DNA from: Drosophila pseudoobscura
Taxonomy: Eukaryota > Arthropoda > Insecta > Diptera > Drosophilidae
Length of the DNA: 64,000 bases
Direction: 5' to 3'
NCBI RefSeq assembly: GCF_009870125.1
Contig: NC_046683.1
Span: 40,005,869-40,069,868 of the forward strand
Made by a program: the position numbers and the translations under genes. Shown piece after piece: positions 36,301-47,901 of this stretch (positions are counted from its first letter, which is position 1; each line of letters begins with the position of its first letter). The notes below the pieces were generated by a model. That model saw only the letters and a program-made list of their open reading frames with translations. It did not search any database and was not told the DNA's origin.

Positions 36301-37918
36301 GGAGCTGGACAAGCAGTTCAAGCTGCATGGGGACAAGATCAAGATCAAGGTGGAGCGGGACAATTCCACGGGTAGTGGCGGCAAGAACAGCAAGCGGACG
36401 ATCGAAGGAGATCTGGGGTGAGTCATCTAATCAACCAACCAATGCAACTCTAACCAAACTCTAATCATGGCAATCTATTGTAGATATGGCTATGCCCATC
36501 AGGGGTACGACTACACGCCGCCCAAGTTCATGTTCTATCCGTACTCCCAGCACGACATTCCGGCCACAGAGGCGCCACTAGATACCTATGGGAGCTATGC
36601 TCCCTCCGGCTTTGCCCATCCCCAACCGCAGGAGCCAGAAGAACCGCAGGAGCACCAACAGCCACCGCAGCAGCAACAGCAGCAGCACGTGACAAGCGTG
36701 ACCATCGAGCCCTCGTATTCCTACGAGCTGAAGCCACAGACTACCTACGAGACACAGCCCCCACATCCGACACAGCCCCAGGAGCACCAACCGCATCAGG
36801 CGCATCCAAGCCATGGCCTGGAGCAGCCCCAGATCGATCTGCCTCAGGAGGAGGAGCATGCGGATCAGGGCGGCTACCAGGAGCCCGTCATCGTCCTGCG
36901 CATCCCAGGCCCCGCAAAGTACGCAGCCCATCTCCAGACCCTGTTGCAGCAGTACCTGGAGATCCGAGCAGCCCAGTACTTGAGCCTGCTCCAAGAGGCC
37001 GAGCAGCACCAGCAGCAGCAGCAGCAACACCATCAACACCAGCAGCAGCAGCAACCTTTGGATCTCTCGCAGCAATATGGTGCCCCCGATCAGGGGCCCT
37101 ACCATCCCGATGTGAGCTATTCCCACCAACTGGCGCCAACGCCCCAGCCAGTACAGTATGCGGCCATCGACGATGTCTACCAGAGCTACAAGGGACGCCA
37201 CCAGCAGCAGCAACAGCATCAGCAGCAGGTGCAGCAGTACGAACAGCCACCGCACGAGGCCTACTATACGCCAACAGGCTACCAGCAGCAGACACAGTTC
37301 TACTACGCCCAGCCGCAGTCCCATGGCCATGGTCAGGGCCAGGCACAGCCGCAGCTCTACCTGATAGCCATGGCCCCACAGCCGGAATATGTCGATGCAG
37401 CCCCGCAGGCGGACTACGGCGAACCGCTGCCACATCAGCCGCAACAGCAACATCAGGCACAACAGCAACCGATCTATGTGCCCGAGTCAGAGCCACCCAC
37501 TGCCCCCGAGGCGGAGCACGAGCAGGAGCAGGAGCACAGTCTCCCCATCACGGAGAACAATCCGCGGCCCACCCACACCAAGGTCATATTCAATTCGCAC
37601 CCCAGCCACATGTACCCTACCCTGCGCCAGTACTCCCAACAGCAGCAGCAGCAGCAGCACCACCACCAGGAACAGCAGGAGGAACAGCAGGAAGGCGCCT
37701 CCGAGGAAAGTGCTCCGTCTCAGCAGCCGTACAACTACCATGCCCACGGCCTCAAGATGCGCCAGGGCAAGCGTTCGGCGAAGGCGCACCCCGAGGCCGC
37801 GGCGGCAGCAGTCGGCGACCAGCGGCTGCAACAGATCCGGGAGTACGTGCGGGAGAAGCTCGGTGCAGAGATGGGCTCGGCGGTGGAGTACAAGACGACG
37901 CAGCTGCTGGAGGGCTAA
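33320..37918 (+). CDS. Gene F: secreted Thr/Ser then Gln/Tyr/Pro-rich protein, three exons
   Basis: The proposed exons are 33320-33340 (MRLALIL), 35975-36417 and 36484-37918, giving 632 aa. The short first exon ends at a GTAAGA donor. Exon 2 begins after the strong acceptor TTCTTTTCTGATCTTACAG and continues in phase 0 with [12 protein letters not shown], completing a typical signal peptide. Intron 2 (66 nt) is phase 2. An alternative start inside the first intron, ATG at 35897 (MARQKPL), would also give a hydrophobic leader but has no promoter. The domains are a Thr/Ser/Lys mucin-like stretch (about 20-105), a charged helical block (about 107-141), and a very long Gln/His/Pro/Tyr-rich region. 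Within that region lies a more ordinary block starting [16 protein letters not shown] (about 289). Dibasic KR sites lie near residue 148 and in [10 protein letters not shown] near the C-terminus. ATTAAA at 38383-38388 may be the poly(A) signal. Confidence 0.75.
33341..35974 (+). other. Long first intron of gene F
   Basis: This is a 2.6-kb intron inferred from the donor CTG|GTAAGA and the acceptor CTTACAG|TGC. It contains a CT microsatellite (33926-33957), an AT repeat near 35345-35365, and a cluster of TATCGATA-like sites at 35452-35516. No separate gene is supported inside it. Confidence 0.65.
35452..35516. promoter_or_regulatory. Cluster of TATCGATA (DRE/BEAF-type) sites
   Basis: TATCGATA at 35452-35459, TATCGATC at 35462-35469 and ATCGATAA ending near 35517. 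In Drosophila, TATCGATA is the DREF site, and clustered CGATA is bound by BEAF-32 at insulators. The function here is inferred. Confidence 0.4.
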
Positions 37919-38399
37919 GGGCTCATCCATTCTTAGTACTATCTCGTAATCGTAGTCGTAATGCTGTTGAAGTTGCTTCTCGTGCCTGAAATCCGTTCAT
38001 TAGTATTTATTCTGCCCAACCCCCTGTGGGATTGGAGTTTCTCCAGATATCGGATTACTACCAATCCACATTGGTGATTGGCCATCCATCAATCCATTGC
38101 ATACTTATCGGCGGCAGCTATGTGAGCAGCCCAGAAGTATGCAGTGGTTTTTCTAAGATCGAATTACTACCGTTTGCATATTCCGCCCAGACGTATGCTG
38201 TGGTTTCTCGATGACCCGGGCTCACCTCATCTCCGCCTGCGCTTTCATTCTCATTTATTATGTGTTATTTGTTTGGTTTTTTTTTTTGTTAACCACAAAA
38301 ATGTGCTGAAAACGTGTGCAATAATTAGTTTGTAACGAAACGTAGTTCTTGAATTTACATATCTGTACTTATATTTTTACATAATTAAACGAAACAAAA

Positions 38400-41300
38400 A
38401 TCAATTTGCAAGCAACACCAAACAGGGCGCTGGGGGGTGCTTCCACCGATGGGAGGGGGAGTGCTGTAAGTAGTCACGGAAGTCACGCACGAAACCCATA
38501 AAAATAGCCAGCTAGCATCGATTGCAGCTGGCGAAATGAAACTCCAAATAACTCGAGTGCTAAATGCCAATCATTACGAGTATTTGGTTGCACTCGTAAT
38601 CGAAAACACGCAAAACACCTAAATCACGATCAAAATATACAATAGGAAATGTACTGCTGAACCATTCGGAATGGGTGGGGAAGACGGTTTTAAAATAGAT
38701 CTTGAGGATCAACACAGATCCATCATGCACTTTAAGAGTGGGATTAATGGGAGGGTAGTGGTTGTATATCAAACTGATTGAGGTAAGGGAAGCCTGTGAT
38801 CAAAGATCTGAACTTGGAAAGTTCCTTTTTCTGATCTACTGATGATCTTATCTTCTTACATGGTCACGTTGATCTATTACGATTAAGAAACTGGTTCAGA
38901 ACTAAAAAAAACTAAGGAATCATCTATTTACTGATATTTCTGGCCGAGTTAGTTGTACTCTTACTTCCGGAAAATCTGTCAATCGTCAATGTTCAATAAG
39001 CCTCTGAGGCTAAACTTTCATTCCTTCTTCATTAGATAAACATTCTGATCGCTATCCTACATCTCCCCTTGATCGCTCTTCAAAGTGTCTGTTCAGCTCC
39101 GCTAACTCCTCACCCTAACTCCTCTCTTTATCCTCCAGTGATCTAGTGATCTAATATATTGCAATTGCAGTTCCAGAAATAACTACAACTCCCAATGACT
39201 TTCACATAGTTTCCGACAAATTGGTGGCGTTTTTTCCTTGCCACATTGGGTTGCAAAATTGCGGCCAAACGCTGTTTACGTAAAGATCCCCATCGACAGC
39301 AGCAGCAGGTATGGCCGCGAACAATTAGCATAATCAGCTGCCGCAATGGATGGTAAATTGTGCCAATTTCTATAATTTTGAAATGCGGCAGCGTCTCTTT
39401 CCACTTTCCACTCAAATTAAAAAAGAAGCTGAAGAGTGGAGAAGGGTACGGGTAGTGGAGAGCCACAAAATACTATGCCACTTCCGTAATCTTTGGTCGA
39501 GAGATTCCCCTATCGCATTCCCCATTTGCATACTCTGGTCTTCCTGCCCATCGACTGATGGGCTGATGTCTGATCTGCGGCTTCCCGGACAGCTGGTTGT
39601 CCGCTTCTTGGAGCTCTGCCCAGGCCGGGCCCCGCCCTGGATGGTGGAAATCGAAAGTTTCTGGTTGTCATTGCTGTCACGGATTGCCGGGGGCCGGGAA
39701 GTCTGCCAAGAGCCCACCTCTGGCACCACAGCCCCATCTTATTCAATCTGATTCAAGTGATGAAAAACTTTCAATTGGGAGCGACTGCCGCTTCCCAGCT
39801 GGAGCGGTGCTTCCTTCTAATGAATCACTGCCATTTCCGCTCGACTTCCAGAGATCCAGAAAAAACCGCAACCGAAATGAAAAACTCTCGTTATGATCTA
39901 AACGACCTCCCCCAACAATGGACCCATAAACCAACCAAGCAACTGCAAGAAATTAATAAGCTTAAAAGTTGCCAGAGATGGTGTCGGAGAGCCGGTGTCT
40001 CCTCTCAGCCACAAAACGTAATATTTCAAACATTTTCCAAAGCGTTGTAGCTACCGCCACAGTGGTACGAGTATTGGAGAAATCTTTATGAATTTGAAAA
40101 TTGTCCCATAGTATATACATATGTATTTGTGTGTTCCAAGAGCTGTGCAGCATTCATTCTCTAAGAAAAAAAACACCTTTCTTGATCTTAGATATGGAAG
40201 AAACCTTTCTTTTCAATATATACATATTTTCCACCTCATCATAATAGTCATCCAAGCCAGCCAAACCATCACTGACATGGCCTTTGGCCTTACACTTGTC
40301 CCATCCAGACGCTTTCTTTAGCAGCTGCCCGACCCAACCAGACATTAATCGAATGAATGAAAGAGCAGTCTCCGTTTAAGACTTAACCTGTGGATCTCTG
40401 GCCCCACTGTTCGGGTGGCCTACGTCATCGTTTGCTGGCCGTTTATCGATTGCGCTAGCTGTTGTCTGTTGGACGTCTGTCTTGCACTTTTTCTGCCGCT
40501 GCCGCTGTCGCTGTCGCTGTCGCTGCCTCTGTTGCTGGCGTTGCCATTGGATTTGTGGTGGCTGCAGCTTTTGGCCACATAACGGGGCATGGATCGCAAT
40601 CGCATTCGCATTCGGTTGTTGGCCAGGTTGTTGATCTTCACAAACACAAACACAAACAAACACACACACATGTGGACGGGGGGGAGGGAGACTGCCGCCA
40701 GCTTTTCGCTTTGTTTCGCTTTTGATTATTACGGCCATTATCGCTGGCGTTAAGTGTGGCAAGTGTTTCGGTGTTCGTTTCGCTTTTTGTTTGCCTGCTT
40801 CTCCCACCAGAATATTAAAATATAAATCATACGCCCTGTGGGGCACGTAAAATGAATTTCATGGCAATTCGTGAGCCAAAAAGCCCAGAGCCAAGCTCTC
40901 AAAAACCAATCAATCGGCAGCACCACCCTCTATTCCCAGCGATCGCTTTCGATCCTTCTGGCTAATGTCTAAGGTCTCGTAATCTTGAAATTGGAATCAA
41001 CATTGTTGCCTGGTATTTTCTATGGCTGCAACTGCAACATTTGATGGAAAATCATCATAAATCTTGCAGCCACTCTCTGCCTCACTCCTTGTTAATTATT
41101 ATGCACTGAATCAGTGACCATGAAGACAAACACTTGGCCAGCCACCCATCCACCCATCCAACCATCTACCATCTCGTATCCCATGCGCCTGCCATGCGGC
41201 TGCTGCGCATGCGGTTTCATGCGGTTGAGGCACCTCTTTTGGAATACAGTCTCTCGGAAACAGCTTGAGGGGAAAACCCAGGAATATTTCACTTGTACGA

Positions 41301-41900
41301 GACCAAACTAATTGAGGACCAAGCATCCTGATGAAGCATCCTTCAGGGCTACATCAAGTGGAGCCCTGACATTGCTTGACAGATTACCGATATCCAAAGA
41401 TATCAACCTCTGGAGTGGAGTGGGGAAGCCGCTCCCTGATCGATTAGCTGTCGCTTAGACCAATAAATGCCTTTGCTGGCGAGGATTTTACAAGTCAATT
41501 ACAGGTATTAAAACCGTTTCGAGCCCCAAACATTTCATTGAACTGTTTGTCTGTCTATTTGGCTTATGGCTTAATTGGCCATCAAAGTCGCAACTGAAGC
41601 CGAGAAACCAGTTCTACCGTTTTCCCGTTGTGTGGAAGAGCAAAGAGTAGTCCATGATCTCAGAGTCGAGGTTCGGGAATCGGGGATCGGGGATCGGGAG
41701 GGTCATTATGGGTGTACATATCACGCATACGCCAGTGCGTTTTCGTCGATTGCCTCGTTACAATTTTTACAATTTGAATTGTCATCGAAAGTTAATCTCT
41801 GTGCACTTTTCTCTCTCTTTGTCTCTCTCGCTCTCTCTCTCCTTTTCTCTCTCCGTATGTTTGTGCTTTTTTCTTTGGCCTGCACATTCGCATAAATTTT
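38400..41900. other. Intergenic between genes F and G
   Basis: No supported gene. A CTGTCG/CTGCCG repeat near 40490-40530 and CA runs near 40635-40670 give Arg/Gln or Ala/Val frames on opposite strands. A CT microsatellite lies at 41808-41853 just before the gene G promoter. Confidence 0.5.
41808..41853 (+). repeat. CT (GAGA-type) microsatellite upstream of gene G
   Basis: TCTCTC-rich run about 75 nt before the TATA box. Such runs can bind GAGA factor; a regulatory role is inferred. Confidence 0.6.
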
Positions 41901-41922
41901 CCGCTGCAACGGTCTGCATCAT

Positions 41923-41929
41923 TATAAAA
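41923..41929 (+). promoter_or_regulatory. TATA box of gene G
   Basis: TATAAAA in CATTATAAAAGCCGC, with a start expected near 41954 and the first ATG at 42075. Confidence 0.75.
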
Positions 41930-42074
41930 GCCGCACTGCGCCAGCGTGCCGCAAACACTTGCACCACAGACCCAAACGCGTTCGCACCAAACGTCTGCGA
42001 TTAGAGCGCGTCAGCATCGTCATCCACGGACTAGTCCTCAGCTCATCCTCATCCAGAAGTGCTCCACAATCAGA

Positions 42075-45000
42075 ATGGACAGTGCTCCATTCAATCGCAG
42101 CCGCGGCCTGCTGTGCCTCTATATGCTGTTACTCGTAAGTAATCCTCAAGGCAGACCCATCCCCGAAATCCGGCGCAAGGAGTGCTTTTTGTTCTTGTGA
42201 AACGTGATTCCTAGAACGGATAAATGAAAATGTGAAATGTATTTTGGCCGTTATATAGTGCCCTGCCGGGAACATGCAACATTTCGTTCGGTTTGTCTCC
42301 AAGAAATCCTGCAGAAAGTCCTGTTAAATAAAGTGTTTCGAAAGGTTCTATCATCATAAACAGATACTGTTCCTTCAAAGTGGATAACTGTACTATATTT
42401 TCAAGACCCAATAAGATCTCTAAAGTAACCATTGGACACACAAAGGAGACCGGAAAACATTGGTTGAAGGATATTTACTCCCAAATGGTTAGCAGATTCT
42501 CCATTCAACCCACAAATCGATTCAGAGCTTTATTTGAAACCATTTGCATAGATGATTTTTATTTGGTTCTATGGGTCCGACAGACATTAAATGAAATTAA
42601 CTCAGACAATGGATCGATGATCTTATTTTTGTGTATGGTTTTATGTTTTCTATTTATCAGTTTATCCATATTTGGATATTGATATTAATTCACACAGCGA
42701 TCCACAACGATCCACAGCACATACTATAAACAATTGCGTGCCGCAATCACTTCATGCCACAAAATGTTTCACTCACCCCTCTGCCTGCCCCTCTGCCACA
42801 ACATCTCCATTTTCCATCCACCATCCTCCATTGAATCGACCAACGATCTTTGGGCCATTGAACCTAAGAGAGCGAGAGCAATCATTTAGAAATTGCAATC
42901 ACCCTGTTGTTTCACCACCCCCCCCTCTTTGTCTCTTTGCCTCCTTTCCGTCTTTCCCTCCCTACCCCTCCATGATCGACAAAAGCGAAAGTAAATACGC
43001 TAAAAATATAGTAGACTTAATTAGTTTAATTGGAAAATGAGTGTATACACAACAAATTGGAGCACTTTTCCGATGAATTTCGATGACAATTTGCCGTGAA
43101 ATTGATCAGCCACGCCCCTTTTGCACCTCTCCCTTGCAGATGTCAACACTGTGTAGCGCTGTGTCCGTCACCACAGGAACTTCGGGGCACAGCCACAGCC
43201 GCCGCCGTTCCGGAGGAGGAGGTGGAGGGGGTCTGACCCTGGTGGAGGACTCTGTACCGGATCAGCTGGCCCTCGCAGGACGCACCCACACCAGGCGAGG
43301 GTCCAGCCATTCAGTGCTCCACAGCAGATCCAAAGAGACGCCCAACAAAGGTGAGTGCCAGAGAGAGGCGCGAAAAACAGATTTCAATTAAAGGCCGCTG
43401 CAGCACTGAAACCAAAAACACCTGAAACCCTCTCCCCCTTTCCCAGATTATGCCTACGGACAGGTGGAATTGAATCTGGTGCGACCCGAACCTGAGACTC
43501 TGTATCCCAGCAGTCTGAGCACGACCACAGCGGCAGTTGCAAGTGGAATTCGGGTGGGTTCTGGGCCATCAGCAGCAGCATCCGCAGCAGCAGCAGCAGC
43601 AGCTTCGATGAACCATCAGGATGCGATCACGCTGGAGGATTCGCAGAGTGCCGCCGAGTATGTGGCCAATGCTATTAAGCTGGCCTACAAACAGCCACAG
43701 ATACAGATCCAGCAGCCACAGCCACAGATCCTAACGCAATCGCAGGCGGCCCCAAAGGAGCCCAAGGCTTCATCAGAGCAGCCGCAGAGGGATGTGGAAC
43801 GGGAACGAGAACTCCTGGAGCTGCACTTGCAGAAGGAGCTTCAGGCGCAGCAAGCTCCCGCTCCAGTGTACGAGAAGGAGCCCGTGACCCGCAGCTACGA
43901 GCTCTACGAACAGGGAGATCCGTCGATCCAGTCCCAGCCCCAAACGGGGGAGATCGAGCGGCAGTATCGCACAAAATACTACAACTATGTCCCGTATCCG
44001 CCGCCGCAGCTGTACCGCAATCTCGAAGCGGAAGCCGAGGAGAAGGTGCGGGTGTCCGCCTCCACGGAGATACCCAAGTCGGAGATCATGAAGCAAATCG
44101 AGAAGTCGGTGATCAAGTACATGAAAGAGCTGGAGGCAGAGGGCAAGATTCTGAGCACGCCCCAGGAGCAGCCGCAGTCGATGCCCCCTCCGCTCATCAA
44201 AACATACTACAAGCCGGCATCCGCCTCCATTTCTGTGTCCTCGGCGGCTCCATCCTCCTCCTCAGCAACCTCTGCGTCCTCGTCGATCTCCTCGATTTCC
44301 GATGAGAAGCGCTACAGCAGCAGCACGGTGAGACCGAAGTACACTCCGCCGCCGGGACAGGGTCGCCAGCAATCGTCGTCTTACCACCAACATCATCCCT
44401 CTGGCGGTCAGGTGACGGCGCACCACCATCATCAGCAACAGCACCAGGCCAAGGCTCATCCTCATCTCCACTCGACCTCCCACTCCCAGTCGCACACCCA
44501 GCCCCAGTCCCAGTCTCAGCCCCACTCTCCGTCGCACTCGCAGCCACAGTCGCACTCCCACGCCCAGTCAAAGCCCCAAGTGCAGCACTTCCAGTCCGAG
44601 ACGGAGACCGCCTACCAAGCGCCCGATCTACCCGTAGACGAGCTCAGTCCCAATGTCGAGTTCATCTACAAGATCAAGACGCGGGCACCGCTTCAGACGG
44701 CCACCGTGAAAACGGTCTCCAAGCCGTACACGCTGCCCCTGAAGAGCACGGAGCACTTTGACCATGGCGCTGCCCTCAAGAATATCGAAGAGTTCGATCT
44801 GTCCCATGTGGTCAGTGGGTCAGAGCGGGAAAGGGAGCGGGAACGTGAGCGGGAGCGTGAGACGGGGGAAGACCAACAGCTGCAACACCACCACCAGCAT
44901 ACCCGGGGATCCGGCGGGAAGCCCCACAAGCTGTATTTCAACTCTGAGATCTACCACGACATTAACTCGCTGCCGTTTAAAGGCGAAAAAGTGCGACACG

Positions 45001-45665
45001 ACCCGGAAGCGGAGCGGGCGATCCACGAGTACCGTCAAAAGCTAAAGTCGGCCGCCGGAGACCTCCATCCGGACTACAAGGGCTACACGGGCTACTTTGC
45101 TGAGCCGGATCCGGAGTCAGAGCGCGAGGAACGGGAGCAGGCCAAGCTCCAGCTGCAGCTGCAGTCCCAGGAGGACGGTTACCCCATAGTCAATCCCTAT
45201 CCCTATCTGCTTAAGAAGGAGCCGCTGGGGTCCAAGTACGAGGAGGAGCATGAACCCTGGCCAGAGCAGCCGCTCCGACTGGTCCACACACACGGCCACC
45301 CACTCGGCCACAGCCACGCCCACGCCCATGCCCATGCACATGGCAAGGGACAGCACAAAGGGCAGGGCCAGGGTCAGGGTCAGGTTGGTGGGATCAACAG
45401 CAGCCTTGAGTACGACAGCTACAGCCCTAAGTTCAACAATAATCCCGAGGGCTACGGCTACCAGCATACGTACAAGGGCTCCTCTGGAGGGACGCTGCCC
45501 GCCGGTGGCAAGCGTGGCAAGCGGGGCGGCAGCGGAGCCGGCTCCAGCGGCGGCGGTGGCAATGTCCACCCGATTCCGGGCAAGAAGCAGCTGCGGACGA
45601 GCGCCGCCAGTGCGGGTGGCGATCTGGAGGCCAGCCTCGCCCTGAGGCCCCCACCCAAAAAGTAG
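42075..45665 (+). CDS. Gene G: large secreted Gln/His/Ser-rich protein
   Basis: The exons are 42075-42134, 43140-43350 and 43447-45665, encoding 829 aa. Exon 1 encodes MDSAPFNRSRGLLCLYMLLL and ends at CTC|GTAAGT. Exon 2 continues in phase 0 with MSTLCSAVSV to complete the signal sequence. Intron 2 (96 nt, GTGAGT to CCCAG) is phase 1 and joins to DYAYGQVEL. Features include a Gly run in exon 2, polyalanine near the start of exon 3, Gln/Pro repeats, and a Ser-Gln/His-Ser repeat region (about residues 400-470). An Arg-Glu run lies near residue 550. Several ordinary-looking blocks (YRTKYYNYVPYPPP; NVEFIYKIKTRAPL; KLYFNSEIYHDINSLPFKGE) are probably conserved functional parts. Near the C-terminus are a His-Ala/His-Gly tract and GKRGKRGG. 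AATAAA is at 45850-45855. A matrix role is inferred; no enzyme motif was seen. Confidence 0.85.
42135..43139 (+). other. First intron of gene G
   Basis: A 1.0-kb phase-0 intron that splits the signal-peptide coding region. It holds a 116-codon frame (42332-42682) without an early ATG, ending in a hydrophobic segment; it is not supported as a gene. Confidence 0.7.
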
Positions 45666-46437
45666 TTCGCCCCCAGTCCCCCCTCTCATAGCTGATTTTA
45701 TGCAACATTTTGTTGATTGTTGAATGTATTTTTTTTGCTAGTTACTCTAAGTATTTTATGATTATTTATTTTACGGCCAGCTGCCCAGACCCGGGACCCA
45801 AAACCGGTGCTTGTCAGCATACTAGAAAAGCGCAAACAAATTACCCAGTAATAAACAAATACTAAATGCGAAATTGGAAATTGGAAAGTGTTTTCCCTGC
45901 ACAGTAAGGAAGGTTAGCCGGAAAAATCAGCAGATTTTCGAATTTAAGGGGCTCCAATGTACGCTTCAACTTCGGATTGTCAGCTCTGTTCAACGATGAA
46001 TGCAAAACCAAAGTTTCTCTAGCAGATCATTTATGCCGCGTTCACGCGGGACTGGATTATTGGGACAATATAGCCATTGTATCGACACAAATACAAAATC
46101 TTATAAAAGGCTATACAATTCTCTTTGCAACCCAACAAATGTTTGAGATATCAGAGCTTCAAGTGCCGATTGAATATTATGAAAGTGCTCAGTCACCAAA
46201 TCGCGGGTTTTGAATTTTTAATTTACGATTTTGTGAGTACGTATATTTGCCTAATCGAAGAATGAGGATGTGAACTATCCATGCACTGTCGCACAGTAAT
46301 ATCTATTGGATTGAGATCGAATGATCGATCCGTCCGTCGCGGTCACAAAAAACAACAATTTTTGGACGAAATGCAAATAAACCTCCACTCTTCCAATGGT
46401 ATGTTTTGGACATATGTATGTACATACGAGATCGTTC

Positions 46438-46782
46438 TCAGATCTTATGTTCGTGCAGAACGTCCACTCCCTCGTTTCGTTCGATGCTTTGGTGGCTGGG
46501 AACCCAATAGATCCGCACTGACTTTGTCGTGCTTAGGGTGTCTAGTGCTTCCCTGCTCGCCAAGACACTTCTGGAACTTACCGTGGACGATCTGTCAACG
46601 AATAAGTTAGTCTCATCGTGTGCTCGATTCGTTAGATGAGCAACCTCCTGAACTTTCCTGGTGGCAAAAACTTCCACTGGATTCGTAGTCGATCTTTTAC
46701 CAGATCGCAGCGGTGCAGCGGCAGAGATACCGACAGAGTTTTTATACTTTGAATCAGCTGTGCGTGTTCGTGTGCCAACCAA
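46438..46782 (-). mobile_element. Non-LTR retrotransposon (LINE) RNase H domain fragment
   Basis: A 114-codon minus-strand frame reads as an RNase H domain. TADSKYKNSVG fills the place of the usual TDGS start. PVEVFA has the second acidic residue (E37), LFVD the third (D63), and IYWVPSHQSIERNEGVDVL the conserved WVPGH-like segment and final Asp (D107). All four DEDD positions are therefore filled by acidic residues, though the flanking residues have drifted. RNase H domains occur in I- and LOA-clade LINEs, including Bilbo of the obscura group. No reverse transcriptase was found next to it, so it is an isolated remnant. Confidence 0.7.
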
Positions 46783-47239
46783 CCATCATTGCCTTTCAGA
46801 TTAGATTGGTCTGGCAGCATAGGGGAATACGACCATTACTCATCATCAATTACGAGAACAAATGCTAAAACTAACGCAAAAATAATGCGAGTAATATAGA
46901 TGCAACACCATTACTCACATAGACATTTCCATCAAAAGCGTCATAAGTAATTAGAAATAAATAAAATAAACTAAAATAAACAAAAATAAAATGCTTTTCC
47001 GCTTCCAGTAAAAATTTATTTATCATAATTTCGGCTCGTGATTTCCTCTTATAAGTAGTCTTTTTCTCCAGAGACTTTTTCAGTTTTAAAAAATAATTTT
47101 TTTTGTCTTTGATTTTGTTATAGGAGGTTTTCGTAAGAGATTGATTTCCAGTCTTTTTACCCTTTTGTACTTAGATAATTTTAGAGACTTTGAATTCATA
47201 TTTTTACTCCCAACACGATATATGGACGGTCGATCAATT

Positions 47240-47270
47240 CCATCGATATTATCGATAGTGCCATCGATGG
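47240..47270. promoter_or_regulatory. TATCGATA/CGATA cluster
   Basis: ATCGATAT, TATCGATA (47250-47257) and ATCGATGG lie within 30 nt, between genes G and H. It is a candidate DREF/BEAF-32 site; function is inferred. Confidence 0.4.
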
Positions 47271-47833
47271 CCTTGCGCGGAAATATCCAAAAAAATACCG
47301 CCTTGCCCACTTTCTGCCAGTGCTGCCCATGCGCCCAGTGGCCCATCAATCGGCATTGAATCTGATTTCCCTTTTGCTTCATGATTCGCGTTTTGTTTTG
47401 CTCGGTGTTTCGCGCTCATATCATATCTGTGCGTATGTGTTTTTGTGTGGAATAGTTAAATATTTTTGCGTACATTTATGAAATGACCGCCTACGACCAC
47501 CGCAGATTCCAGCTTCAGCCTCGTCGAAAAGTAAAAGTCCAGGCCCCTCAACCATTCCCGAATTTGTACTCAATTTCATATCTACGCCACATTTCCGTAT
47601 CAGAATGCACTTCTAGATAAAGATGAAATAACTAATTGGCACATCTGTAAGTAAGCTGTTGCTAGCTTTAGATATTACGTGAGAAACTGGCAGCTATCGG
47701 CACAAACAGCATTCATCATCCCACAATTGTACTCTTTTTTTTGGTGTACTCGAATTTTGGCCAACGCTCACGCGCTGATTTGACAAGAGATCGTTTGAAT
47801 TGATGTCGGACCTAGACCTACTCGTAGTAATGC

Positions 47834-47840
47834 TATAAAA
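47834..47840 (+). promoter_or_regulatory. TATA box of gene H
   Basis: TATAAAA, 62 nt before the exon-1 ATG boundary region, with a start expected near 47865. Confidence 0.75.
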
Positions 47841-47901
47841 CGTATTTGGCGTGACTCGGCTTTGCCATTGCTCGCTCGCCACTCGACCAGCCGCCCCAAA
47901 G

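Larger units (their letters stand above)
45860..47830. other. Intergenic between genes G and H with LINE debris
   Basis: No host gene was seen. It contains the LINE RNase H fragment (46438-46782) and a TATCGATA cluster (47240-47270). The rest is AT-rich, with ATAAA repeats near 46950-46990. Confidence 0.55.

Noticed and set aside
36578-37496. Long Leu-rich or Ala-rich minus-strand frames
   Set aside because: Antisense of CAG/CAA-coded glutamine tracts of gene F.
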